Assembly (NCBI RefSeq): GCF_003130255.1 | Contig: NZ_NRCN01000001.1 | Span: forward strand, 1 to 64,000 | DNA: 64,000 nt | DNA from: Aggregatibacter kilianii | GTDB taxonomy: Bacteria; Pseudomonadota; Gammaproteobacteria; Enterobacterales; Pasteurellaceae | Direction of reading: 5' to 3' | Shown: in pieces, positions 42,587 to 51,245 of the stretch | How the letters are laid out: every line of letters begins with the position of its first letter | How positions within the stretch are numbered: the stretch's first letter is position 1 | Notes under the pieces: model-generated | Told to the model about the DNA's origin: nothing | What the model saw: the letters and a program-made list of their open reading frames with translations, nothing else | Database searches by the model: none | Made by a program: the position numbers and the translations under genes

Positions 42587-42686
42587 AATAATCTCGTTGA
42601 AAAAATTGATGGCTGATTCTAAAGCAAAACGGGCGTTTTAGCCAATAAATTCTGATGAAAAAACGCCGCTAAAAACAACCGCACTT

Positions 42687-43301
42687 TTAGGCTTCTTTCT
42701 GTGCCAAATAACGTTCCACCGTATCCACAATGGCTTGCGTTTGCGGATCGATTTCAATATTGACTTTTTCGCCCACCTCTTTCTTGCCAATTAGCGTACG
42801 ATGAATGGTTTCCGGAATCAGGTTGACGCAGAAGCTTTGTTCGCGGACTTCACCTATAGTTAAACTAATGCCATCCACGGCAATAAAGCCTTTGGTTAAT
42901 ACATATTTCATTATGTCTTTATTCGGCAGTTGGAACCAAATTTGCAGGTTGTTTTCGGAAGGAATGCGTTCAACGATGTCAGCGGTGCAATACACATGGC
43001 CGGATAAAATATGCCCGCCGATTTCTGAGCCCATTTGCATGGCGCGCTCGATATTCACGAAATCACCGACCTGCAATTCGCCCAAGTTTGTGATTTTCAA
43101 GGTTTCTTGCATTAAGTCGAAACTCACCAAATTGCCTTTGATTTCCGTGACGGTTAAACACACGCCGTTGTGTGCAACAGATGCACCGATTTGTAATCCT
43201 TTCAGCATTTCTTGTGGCATTTCCACAACGTGTGTTCTAAAATTAGCCCCTTCCGTAATGACCTTAATTTGTGCGGTGCCTTGCACAATGCCTGTAAACA
43301 T
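42687..43301 (-). CDS. ribE: Riboflavin synthase alpha chain
   Basis: A 204-residue enzyme that dismutates two lumazines into riboflavin. It has the duplicated lumazine-binding domain: [22 protein letters not shown] and [14 protein letters not shown] in the first half, [14 protein letters not shown] and [14 protein letters not shown] in the second. GAGG before the ATG. No FMN riboswitch is visible; only 24 bases separate it from the divergent norM. Called ribC in some E. coli nomenclature. Confidence 0.96.
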   Translation of the reverse strand: MFTGIVQGTAQIKVITEGANFRTHVVEMPQEMLKGLQIGASVAHNGVCLTVTEIKGNLVSFDLMQETLKITNLGELQVGDFVNIERAMQMGSEIGGHILSGHVYCTADIVERIPSENNLQIWFQLPNKDIMKYVLTKGFIAVDGISLTIGEVREQSFCVNLIPETIHRTLIGKKEVGEKVNIEIDPQTQAIVDTVERYLAQKEA

Positions 43302-43325
43302 AATGACCTCGAAATCTATTTATTT

Positions 43326-44723
43326 ATGAATGTAAACTTCGTCAAAGAATATCATATTGAAGCTAAAAAATTAATTGCTATCGCCATTCCGATTTTGCTT
43401 GCGCAAATTGCGCAAAATTCCATGGGCTTGGTGGATACCATCATGGCCGGGCGGGTTAGCTCGGCTGACATGGCCGCCATTTCTGTGGGGGCATCTATTT
43501 GGTTGCCGCTGGTTTTATTTGGTCATGGTCTATTGTTGGCGTTGCCGCCGACGATCTCTTATTTAAACGGTTCGGGACAACGCAAACGTATTGCTCATCA
43601 AGTACGACAAGGTATTTGGATTGTTATTTTCAGTTGTATTCCATTAGGTTTACTGATTCAGCATAGCGACTTTGTACTACAACGCATGGATATGGAGCCA
43701 CGTTTGGCGGAGATCACAAGCGGCTATTTACATGCCATGATTTGGGGCTTGCCGGGCTATCTGTTGATGATTAACTTTCGCTGTTTAAACGATGGCATTG
43801 CCAAAACCAAGCCGGCTATGGTGATTACTTTCCTCGGTTTAATGCTCAACATTCCCCTTAACTATATTTTGATTTACGGCAAACTTGGCATACCGGCATT
43901 CGGCGCGGTAGGTTGTGGCATTGCCACGGCAATTGTGAATTGGGTGATGTGCTTTTTAATGATTACCTATTGCATGCGGGCGAGAAATCAACGTGATTTA
44001 CAGGTCTTTGCCAATATTATTGAACGCCCGAATATGCACACGTTGATTAAGTTGCTGAAACTCGGCTTTCCTATTGCGGTGGCGTTGTGTTGTGAAGTGG
44101 CCTTATTTGCATTGACATCATTATTCTTATCGCCTTTGGGCGCGGACGTGGTGGCCAGCCATCAAATTGCATTGAATACCAGCGCCTTTGTATTTATGTT
44201 ACCGATGTCATTGGGCATGGCGACAACCATTTTAGTGGGTCAACGTTTAGGTGAAAAATCCCCGCGCGGAGCGAAACTGGTGTCTTATTCCGCTCTGGCA
44301 GTCGGTTTAACCATCACCATAATTACTGCATTTTTAACGGTAATTTTGCGGGAACAGATTGCCGCGATCTTTGTGAAAGATACGGAAGTGATTGCGATGG
44401 CGGGATCGCTGTTATTACTGGCAGCTTTATATCAATTTTCCGATACGGTTCAAGTGATTATTGGTGGCGTGCTACGTGGTTATAAAGACACCAAAGCCAT
44501 TTTATACATCACCTTGTTTTGCTATTGGGTAGTGGGTATGCCACTCGGTTACGCGTTAGCCCGCACCGATTTTATCGTGCCGGGTGGCATTGCTGCCAAA
44601 GGTTTTTGGACTGCCTTTGTCGTGAGTTTAACCTTAGCAGCCGCCTTATTAATTTATCGTCTCCGCAAAACCCAAGGGCAGACAGGCGATGTCCTGTTGG
44701 CACAGTTGGAAAAATTAAAATAA
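43326..44723 (+). CDS. norM: MATE-family multidrug efflux protein NorM
   Basis: A 465-residue cation-coupled drug exporter with about 12 membrane helices. It starts [20 protein letters not shown] and reads [31 protein letters not shown], the MATE N-terminal block. The second half repeats the pattern with [20 protein letters not shown] and [13 protein letters not shown] chose ATG 43326; an in-frame start 38 codons upstream runs back through the divergent ribE coding region. Similar in length to E. coli MdtK (457). Closed by a terminator. Confidence 0.93.
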   Translation: MNVNFVKEYHIEAKKLIAIAIPILLAQIAQNSMGLVDTIMAGRVSSADMAAISVGASIWLPLVLFGHGLLLALPPTISYLNGSGQRKRIAHQVRQGIWIVIFSCIPLGLLIQHSDFVLQRMDMEPRLAEITSGYLHAMIWGLPGYLLMINFRCLNDGIAKTKPAMVITFLGLMLNIPLNYILIYGKLGIPAFGAVGCGIATAIVNWVMCFLMITYCMRARNQRDLQVFANIIERPNMHTLIKLLKLGFPIAVALCCEVALFALTSLFLSPLGADVVASHQIALNTSAFVFMLPMSLGMATTILVGQRLGEKSPRGAKLVSYSALAVGLTITIITAFLTVILREQIAAIFVKDTEVIAMAGSLLLLAALYQFSDTVQVIIGGVLRGYKDTKAILYITLFCYWVVGMPLGYALARTDFIVPGGIAAKGFWTAFVVSLTLAAALLIYRLRKTQGQTGDVLLAQLEKLK

Positions 44724-44728
44724 ACATC

Positions 44729-44757
44729 AGCCTGTTACCTTTGTAACAGGCTTTTTT
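44729..44757 (+). terminator. Terminator after norM
   Basis: AGCCTGTTAC / GTAACAGGCT stem with a 3-4 base loop followed by seven T. Confidence 0.92.
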
Positions 44758-44802
44758 TCATCTAAAGTGCGGTCGTTTTTCAAGATGTTTTTTATTGTTC
44801 TT

Positions 44803-44848
44803 AAAAAAGAATAATTCTCTTTTTCAGCTAAAACTTTTCAGCTATACT
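44803..44848 (+). promoter_or_regulatory. Candidate promoter and Fur-like box of the siderophore receptor
   Basis: A TATACT -10 box (44843-44848) has TTTTCA 16 bases upstream. Over the -35 region lies AAAAAGAATAATTCTCTTTTT-like sequence (44803-44823), a loose palindrome of Fur-box character. Iron repression is expected for this receptor class. Confidence 0.4.
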
Positions 44849-44882
44849 GTCGCCGTTTTTTTGACTCGAAAAGGGAATCTTT

Positions 44883-47054
44883 ATGAAATTTAAATTAAGC
44901 GTGATTTCCACCGCACTTTTAACGGCGGTATCCATGTCTGCTTATGCGGAAGAAAAAGCGGAAAATCTTGAACAAATCACTGTTGAAGATACCGGCATTA
45001 AGCAAAATGGTTATCAAACCGCCGGGACGTCTGTGGTATCAAAAGCCGAGGTGCCTGTGCTGGATACACCGAACACGGTGAATATTCTTTCCACCCAATT
45101 ATTAAAAGATCGCAAACCAGCATCCTTAATTGATGCGCTTTACAATGTGAGTGGCGTTAGTCAAGCCAATACCTTAGGCGGAATGTTTGATTCTATTCAA
45201 AAACGCGGTTTCGGCGGCAATCGTGATAACTCAATTATGCGTAACGGCTTGCAAGCCGGACCTGCCAAGAACTTTAGCGCCACCACGGAAACCGTTGAAG
45301 TCTTAAAAGGCCCTGCCTCTGTGCTTTATGGCATTCAAGATCCGGGTGGTGTCGTCAATATCATTACCAAAAAACCGCAACAAACCCCGAAATATGTAGT
45401 GGGTGGCACATTGGGAAATCATAGTTTGTGGGGAACACAAGTGGATTTCACCGGTGGCTTAGGCAATGGTTTTGCTTATCGTTTTATTTATGACAAACAA
45501 GAAAAGAATTACTGGCGTAACTTCGGCAAAATTAAAAACACCACTTACGCGCCTTCTCTTTCTTGGGAAAATGACACCACCAAAGTCTTAGTGGCGTATG
45601 AACATAAAGATATTCTTGAGCCGTTTGATCGTGGGACGAATTTATTAACGGCGACAAATTCTCTGCCGAATATTCCGGTCTCCCGTCGTTTAGACGAACC
45701 GAATAATGAAACCACGGCAAAAACCGATAACATTGATTTTAAAGTTGAGTATAAACTTAACGATAACTGGAAATTAAACGCCGGTTATAACTATGCCCGT
45801 TATGAATATTTCTATAATCAAGCGCGTATTTCGAATATTAATGTCAATACACGCAAAGCCCGCCGTGCCATTGAGCAACAACAAGGCGATCAACGCGTGC
45901 ATAGCGGAACACTAAATATCGTGGGTGAATTCGGTATTGGTGAGATTGGTAACCGTTTTGTCGCTGGTGTGGATGTGATGCGTAATGTTCGTGATCTTGG
46001 CCCAATTTATAACCAAGGCATCATGAATTCCGATATTAATATTGATCATCCAAACTACACCAATCCTGTTGCGCAGAAGAAAAACGGCAACGGCAATGCT
46101 TACCAATATAACTATTTAAAAACTGTCGGTGTTTATGTTCAAGATACCGCTTATTTCACTGACAGCTTCATTGTCACCGGCGGTTTGCGTTATGAGTATT
46201 TTGACCAATTTGCCGGCCGCCATTGCTTAAATGCAGCAAATTGTGATGTGTCAAAAGGGCAAAACGTAACGAAGACCGGTAATACGGATCAGCACGATGG
46301 CAAATTGCTTTATCAATTAGGCGCGGTATATAAATTTACGCCGAATATTGCCACCTTTGCCAATTACTCGGAATCATTCCGTCCGCAAATGAGCGTTGCA
46401 ACCCCTGTGAACGGCGATTTGAAACCTGAACAAGGCAAATCCGTTGAAATTGGTGCAAAGTATGAAAATGCCGGTTTTAATGCAACGGTTTCGTTATTTA
46501 ACATCAATAAACGTAATGTGGCAGAAGCGGTGGGTAGCGGCGCTAATGCCGAATTAAATATCGTCGGCAAACAACGTTCCCGCGGTGTGGAATTTGACTT
46601 AAACGGTCAGCTTACCGATCAGTTGAGCGTGGCGGCGAACTATACTTACACCAAAGTAAAATCCTTAGAAAATGAAAGATACCCTGATGCGGTGAATCAA
46701 CAGCTTTCCGGCGTACCGAAGCATCAAGCCTCTTTATTCTTAGCTCATAATGTGGGCGAATTTGATTTCGGCAATATCCGTGTTGGCGGTGGCGCCCGTT
46801 ATTTAGGATCTTGGTATGCGTATAACAATACTTATACCCTCTCTTATAAGTTGCCACACGCCGTGGTGTATGACGCCTTCATTGCCTACGATACCAAAAT
46901 CTCCGGCAAGAAAGTGTCATTCCAACTTAACGGTAAAAACTTAACGGATAAAACCTACTTCCCATCCACTTCAGGCAATGCAACAAACACGCTGATTCCG
47001 GTGGCGTTAGGTTATGGACGTGAGTTTATCTTTAATACCAAAGTGGAATTCTAA
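44883..47054 (+). CDS. TonB-dependent siderophore receptor
   Basis: A 723-residue outer-membrane receptor. The signal peptide [20 protein letters not shown] plus YA is followed by [16 protein letters not shown], which includes a TonB-box-like segment. The plug domain (about 45-160) has [31 protein letters not shown] and [28 protein letters not shown]. The 22-strand barrel ends [12 protein letters not shown] with terminal Phe. A loop has a Cys pair ([12 protein letters not shown]). The siderophore plug pattern resembles FhuA/FhuE/FoxA-type receptors, but the ligand cannot be named. An uptake signal lies in the signal peptide (44910-44918). Confidence 0.88.
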   Translation: MKFKLSVISTALLTAVSMSAYAEEKAENLEQITVEDTGIKQNGYQTAGTSVVSKAEVPVLDTPNTVNILSTQLLKDRKPASLIDALYNVSGVSQANTLGGMFDSIQKRGFGGNRDNSIMRNGLQAGPAKNFSATTETVEVLKGPASVLYGIQDPGGVVNIITKKPQQTPKYVVGGTLGNHSLWGTQVDFTGGLGNGFAYRFIYDKQEKNYWRNFGKIKNTTYAPSLSWENDTTKVLVAYEHKDILEPFDRGTNLLTATNSLPNIPVSRRLDEPNNETTAKTDNIDFKVEYKLNDNWKLNAGYNYARYEYFYNQARISNINVNTRKARRAIEQQQGDQRVHSGTLNIVGEFGIGEIGNRFVAGVDVMRNVRDLGPIYNQGIMNSDINIDHPNYTNPVAQKKNGNGNAYQYNYLKTVGVYVQDTAYFTDSFIVTGGLRYEYFDQFAGRHCLNAANCDVSKGQNVTKTGNTDQHDGKLLYQLGAVYKFTPNIATFANYSESFRPQMSVATPVNGDLKPEQGKSVEIGAKYENAGFNATVSLFNINKRNVAEAVGSGANAELNIVGKQRSRGVEFDLNGQLTDQLSVAANYTYTKVKSLENERYPDAVNQQLSGVPKHQASLFLAHNVGEFDFGNIRVGGGARYLGSWYAYNNTYTLSYKLPHAVVYDAFIAYDTKISGKKVSFQLNGKNLTDKTYFPSTSGNATNTLIPVALGYGREFIFNTKVEF

Positions 47055-47072
47055 TTAAATACATTCATCCCT

Positions 47073-47099
47073 AAAGGGCGTTTAACGCCCTTTCTTTTT
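47073..47099 (+). terminator. Terminator just before the YddA-like gene
   Basis: AAAGGGCG / CGCCCTTT stem, TTTAA loop, then CTTTTT. It ends about 10 bases before the next start codon, so it could terminate receptor mRNA and also influence translation of the downstream gene. Confidence 0.8.
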
Positions 47100-47109
47100 G
47101 GATATTCAA

Positions 47110-48855
47110 ATGGATTGGCAAACAGAAGTTAATAATAGTTTATCTTGGATTTTGACCGCACTTTTGGGCGTATCGACGGTGTTGGCGGTATTGGCATTGG
47201 CGCTTAAACGAACAGACTTCGGGCAACGCTTTTGGCTGATTACACAACCTTGTGTGCAAACCTCATCGGCATACAAAATTATCGGTTTGCTTTTATTGTT
47301 ACTGACCTTGATTTTGCTGGAAGTGCGAATCAGCGTGCTGAATTCTTTTTTCTATAACGGACTTTATACCTCGTTACAAGAACAAAAAGCCGATGCCTTT
47401 TGGTTTTTTGCCGGGCTGAATGCCTTGTTGGTGATGTTCAAAATTATCCATTCCATTATCAATTATTTCGTACGACAGCTTTTTGAAATTCGTTGGTTAG
47501 AAAAACTCAATAATGAAATGCTGGTGCGTTGGTTGCGCCATAAAAATTATTATCGTCTGAAATACGAAAAAGAATTGCCGGATAACATCGATCAACGTAT
47601 CGAACAAGATGCCCGCGAATTTATTAGCGGCACGGTTACCATGTTGCAAGGCTTGATTAATTCCGTGATGTCCACCATTGAATTTACGATTATTCTGTGG
47701 GGCTTGTCAGGGATATTGGTGTTGCTCGGCGTGCCGATTCCGAAAGGCGTGGTGTTCTTTATTTATATTTTTATCATCGTCGCCACCGCACTTTCCGTTT
47801 GGATTGGGCACCCACTGATTAAATTGAATTTTGATAAAGAACGATTGAACGGGGATTATCGTTATTCCTTGATTCGCGTGCGTGATAACGCAGAAAGTAT
47901 TGCGTTTTACGGTGGTGAAACAAAAGAGCGGTCAAATTTACAAGCGAAATTTCACGCTATCATTCACAACCGTTGGGTAATTGTGCGCCGTATGTTGGGG
48001 TTGGACGGGTTTAATACCGGCGTGACGCAAATTGCCATGATTCTACCACTCATGTTGCAAGCGCCGCGTTTCTTTGCCGGACAGGTGAAATTAGGCGATA
48101 TGCACCAAACGGTGCAAGCCTTCAATCGTCTTATGCGGGCGTTGTCTTTCTTCCGCTTGTTCTATGAAGAATTCACGTTGTATCAAGCGCGTCTCAATCG
48201 TTTGTATGGTTTTTTTACCAAATTAGACGAATTGGACGGCACAGAGATTCATCAACCGGTGGAATGTTCCCATCGGGTGTCATTGCATCATTTCGGGATT
48301 AAAGACGGCAACGGAAAAGTCTTATTGAAGGATTTGAACGTGGATTTGCAAAATGGCGATGCTTTGTTAATTCAAGGCCCGTCAGGCGCAGGAAAAACCT
48401 CGTTACTCAAAGCCATTGCGGGGATTTATCCGTTTGATACGGAAGGTCGGGTAGAGCGTCCATGTAGCAATAGTCTGTTTCTGCCACAACGCCCGTATAT
48501 GCCGCAAGGCACGTTACGCGAAGCGATTTGCTATCCGAATATTGAGCCTAAACGTGGTGAATTGGAGTTGGCAATGGAGCAGTGTCGTTTGAGCAAATAC
48601 ATTCCGTCTCTTAACGAATCCAACGATTGGCAAGCTATTCTTTCACCGGGTGAGCTACAACGGGTGGCGTTTATTCGCATTCTTCTGATGCAACCCGATG
48701 TGATTTTTTTAGACGAAACCACATCAGCACTGGACGAACCGACGGAAGAATTGCTGTATAAAATCATCCGCAGCCGCTTCCCAAACATGATTATTCTCAG
48801 TGTGGGCCATCGTTGCACATTGCAGCCATTTCATAATAAGCGGTTGGTGTTGTAA
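47110..48855 (+). CDS. ABC transporter, fused permease-ATPase, YddA/SbmA-BacA-like
   Basis: A 581-residue inner-membrane half transporter. The membrane domain (about 1-330, with VRISVLNSFFYNGLYTSLQE, FEIRWLEKLNNEMLVRWL and DNIDQRIEQDAREF) belongs to the SbmA/BacA-like family. A nucleotide-binding domain follows: Walker A GPSGAGKTSLLKAIAG, an LSPGELQRVAF signature instead of LSGGQ, Walker B DVIFLDETTSALD and switch LSVGHR. Relatives are E. coli YddA and mycobacterial Rv1819c (cobalamin/peptide uptake). The start is ATG 47110; the TTG at 47098 overlaps the terminator. Its position after a siderophore receptor suggests, but does not prove, a role in siderophore handling. Confidence 0.85.
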   Translation: MDWQTEVNNSLSWILTALLGVSTVLAVLALALKRTDFGQRFWLITQPCVQTSSAYKIIGLLLLLLTLILLEVRISVLNSFFYNGLYTSLQEQKADAFWFFAGLNALLVMFKIIHSIINYFVRQLFEIRWLEKLNNEMLVRWLRHKNYYRLKYEKELPDNIDQRIEQDAREFISGTVTMLQGLINSVMSTIEFTIILWGLSGILVLLGVPIPKGVVFFIYIFIIVATALSVWIGHPLIKLNFDKERLNGDYRYSLIRVRDNAESIAFYGGETKERSNLQAKFHAIIHNRWVIVRRMLGLDGFNTGVTQIAMILPLMLQAPRFFAGQVKLGDMHQTVQAFNRLMRALSFFRLFYEEFTLYQARLNRLYGFFTKLDELDGTEIHQPVECSHRVSLHHFGIKDGNGKVLLKDLNVDLQNGDALLIQGPSGAGKTSLLKAIAGIYPFDTEGRVERPCSNSLFLPQRPYMPQGTLREAICYPNIEPKRGELELAMEQCRLSKYIPSLNESNDWQAILSPGELQRVAFIRILLMQPDVIFLDETTSALDEPTEELLYKIIRSRFPNMIILSVGHRCTLQPFHNKRLVL

Positions 48856-48942
48856 TTTTTCAGTTTATTTTATTTTAGTTGAAAAGGAGGTTCCAGTTAT
48901 AAATATAGAGTGTTAAGCTACACATTATTTAATTATAATGCT

Positions 48943-50799
48943 TTATTTTTTAAAGAATTCTTCAATTTTATCATTAATATGTTTTATTTTTTTCATAAAG
49001 TTATCAGAAAGTTTAATGTGTTCTTTTTTTGCTAGATGTTCACTGAAAAATAATTGGATTGAAGATTTTTCATTTTTAGGTGAAAGAGATGTTTTCTGAA
49101 AATAGTCTTTTATAATTACTTTGTCTTCTTCAGATAATATACTTGAAATTTCTTTACCTGATAACGTTTCATCAAAATTTTTTAACGTGAAAACTATATT
49201 ATTATCTAAAATGTAATCTTCTTGAATTTTTCTAGACATACTCTTACCAACTTTATCATCGTCAAAAATTATACAAAATGGAACTCCCCATCCTTTTAAA
49301 ATACTAATAAGAGCTTCGCATTTTGTTGCTCCTCCAAGAGGTAATATGCCAATATCAACAGTTTTATTTAATAAAACTGATCTTGCATATTCTAGAATTA
49401 AATAATCGCTTTTTCCTTCAACTAGTACGGATGGTTTTATGCAATCTAGCATGCTTGGAGTTACATGTAATTTATCTAATATTGGTTGAAAGTATGTTGT
49501 TTTTGTTGGATTTGATGTAACATAATTTCGATAAGTATCAATTGAAATTAAAGTGTTTTCGTTACCATGTAAATTTCGATCATCTACATGATCATAATCT
49601 GTTGCTTTATTAGAAACTATATAAGCTTGATCTAACCAGATTGGATTAATTAAATAATGACTATGTGTAGAGTAAATTATTTGATTACCATTGCTTGTTA
49701 CTTGTGCAAAGCTTTTTAATAATTCTTCTTGTGCTTTTGCGTGAAGATTAGATGCTGGTTCATCAAGCAGGAATAGAATATTTTTCCCTTTTTCTTTTTG
49801 ATTAAATAAAGTAAATAATAGAAATGAAAAGAACCACCTAAATCCAAGAGAACGCTCCATAAAATTATATCTAGATATTCCTTGCTTTATTTGAAATTGA
49901 ATATACACATCATCGAAATCATCTTTTGTACAGATTAATGATATTTCCTTTCCATTAAAATCACCTTGTAATATATTATGCCATAAGCCAAATACTTTTT
50001 CCGTTATTAACGCAGACATTTGGTCTAACGATGATTGTAATGCATCTCTAGCATTATCGTTATCAGTTAATGCTCTTTCTATTATATGTTTATGTAGATC
50101 AAGCTTACTTTCTGTTGAATGAGCAATATTTTCCAAGATTCGAGTATATATTTTATCAATAGAACTTTGATTGTTTCCTGAAATTTTTATTTTTTCAGGT
50201 TGATTAAATATAAAAGTTGGAAAGTAATAAATGCTTGGTATGAGAGATTTAATCTTATTGTATATTATATTATGAAATTCCCTAGGTATATCTTCACTAA
50301 ATAGATTTATTTTCTTAAATGAAGATTTTCCTTTTTTCTTTTTTATATAAAAATCAAAGGTTATATAATTATGTCGTTTTATATAATCTGAGTTTTCAAA
50401 CTTAAAAGTTTGAGAAATAGTTATCTCATTATTTAGATGCTCTATAATATATGGGTTATTACTATCCTCTGTAATATGTTTTATTATTTCTTCTTTATCT
50501 GTATTAGTTAAACTTAGTGTAGCCTTGATTACAATATTATCGTTAAAATTAGATTTAGAATGTTTAGGTATAAGTTTTACTGGATCTATTTTTTCAATAG
50601 ATGTTGAATAAAGTTGTTTTAGTTCTTGACTATCTTCTGTTAATGCTGGGTTAAATTGGCTAATTGCTTCCAAAATAGATGTTTTTCCACTCTCATTTAA
50701 ACCTATTAATGTGAATATATCACATCCAGAAGGAAGCATATTTAATGTTATGTTTTGGATTCCTTTATAATTTTTTATTATTAATTTAGTAAATTTCAT
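48943..50799 (-). CDS. OLD-family ATPase with TOPRIM nuclease domain
   Basis: A 618-residue protein. The N-terminal SMC/RecF-like ATPase has Walker A GLNESGKTS (residues 33-41), a signature SLGFRWFFSFLLF, Walker B NILFLLDEPASNLHAKAQEE near 340 and the STHSHYLI histidine. The C-terminal TOPRIM domain has LVEGKSDYLILEYA (about 456) and IIFDDDKVGKS (about 514), the acidic metal site of OLD nucleases. The first OLD protein came from phage P2; relatives include GajA of the Gabija system. No GajB-like helicase is beside it, so it looks stand-alone. Markedly AT-rich, no uptake signal, only 20 bases after the HI1450-like gene: probable acquisition. Confidence 0.88.
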   Translation of the reverse strand: MKFTKLIIKNYKGIQNITLNMLPSGCDIFTLIGLNESGKTSILEAISQFNPALTEDSQELKQLYSTSIEKIDPVKLIPKHSKSNFNDNIVIKATLSLTNTDKEEIIKHITEDSNNPYIIEHLNNEITISQTFKFENSDYIKRHNYITFDFYIKKKKGKSSFKKINLFSEDIPREFHNIIYNKIKSLIPSIYYFPTFIFNQPEKIKISGNNQSSIDKIYTRILENIAHSTESKLDLHKHIIERALTDNDNARDALQSSLDQMSALITEKVFGLWHNILQGDFNGKEISLICTKDDFDDVYIQFQIKQGISRYNFMERSLGFRWFFSFLLFTLFNQKEKGKNILFLLDEPASNLHAKAQEELLKSFAQVTSNGNQIIYSTHSHYLINPIWLDQAYIVSNKATDYDHVDDRNLHGNENTLISIDTYRNYVTSNPTKTTYFQPILDKLHVTPSMLDCIKPSVLVEGKSDYLILEYARSVLLNKTVDIGILPLGGATKCEALISILKGWGVPFCIIFDDDKVGKSMSRKIQEDYILDNNIVFTLKNFDETLSGKEISSILSEEDKVIIKDYFQKTSLSPKNEKSSIQLFFSEHLAKKEHIKLSDNFMKKIKHINDKIEEFFKK

Positions 50800-50819
50800 T
50801 GGTGTACCTTTAGATTATA

Positions 50820-51143
50820 TTAATTATTTTTCCAAATGATGTGATACTGGCGATCTTCTTCGCGGTGGGAAATGAGGAATTTGGCGAACACCTCGTCCAT
50901 TTCATCTTGTTCGTTTACCAAGCCAATCCACACTTCCGCATATTCTTCCGGATCGATTAACACGCCGATTTCTTCTTCCCAGTTGTTGGCGGTTTCTACA
51001 AATTCCACGGCACCGCGCTCTTCAAATTGCAGGTTGAATAACAAAATATCGGCCGGGTCGAGATTTTCCGGTGCCATTTCAAGAAAAATATCGTAAGCAA
51101 TGTCAATCGCCGTATCGGGATCCAGTTTGGTGAGTTCGCTCAT
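50820..51143 (-). CDS. HI1450/YciU-type putative double-stranded DNA mimic protein
   Basis: A 107-residue very acidic protein of UPF0263 (DUF440). It has [37 protein letters not shown], then [27 protein letters not shown] and the terminal CHIIW-like YHIIWKNN. H. influenzae HI1450 has 107 residues; it was described as a dsDNA mimic that can bind HU. The start is ATG 51143 (MSELTKLD), the position matching the family, not the in-frame ATG at 51179. ppc lies upstream behind a terminator. Confidence 0.93.
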   Translation of the reverse strand: MSELTKLDPDTAIDIAYDIFLEMAPENLDPADILLFNLQFEERGAVEFVETANNWEEEIGVLIDPEEYAEVWIGLVNEQDEMDEVFAKFLISHREEDRQYHIIWKNN

Positions 51144-51193
51144 GTGTTTATTCCGTAAGTTAAATTTGGCGCACATCATAGCATAATCGGAGA

Positions 51194-51236
51194 AAAGTGC
51201 GGTCGGAAAAAATAACGTTTTTTATGACCGCACTTT
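51194..51236. terminator. Inverted uptake-signal pair after ppc
   Basis: AAAGTGCGGTC and its complement GACCGCACTTT form an 11-bp stem separated by about 21 bases just after the ppc stop (minus strand), with AT-rich flanks. Likely terminator of ppc. Confidence 0.65.
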
Positions 51237-51245
51237 CTTTTCTGC

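Noticed and set aside
43212-43325. 38-codon upstream extension of norM
   Set aside because: It overlaps the divergent ribE start; the conserved MATE N-terminus begins at 43326.
43302-43325. FMN riboswitch upstream of ribE
   Set aside because: Only 24 bases separate ribE from norM, far too short for the conserved FMN element, and none of its signature sequence is present.
42805-43329. 174-codon plus-strand frame over ribE
   Set aside because: Antisense shadow of the well-identified riboflavin synthase gene.
48943-50799. Gabija system (GajA plus GajB)
   Set aside because: The nuclease is GajA-like in domain order, but no UvrD-like helicase gene is next to it on either side.
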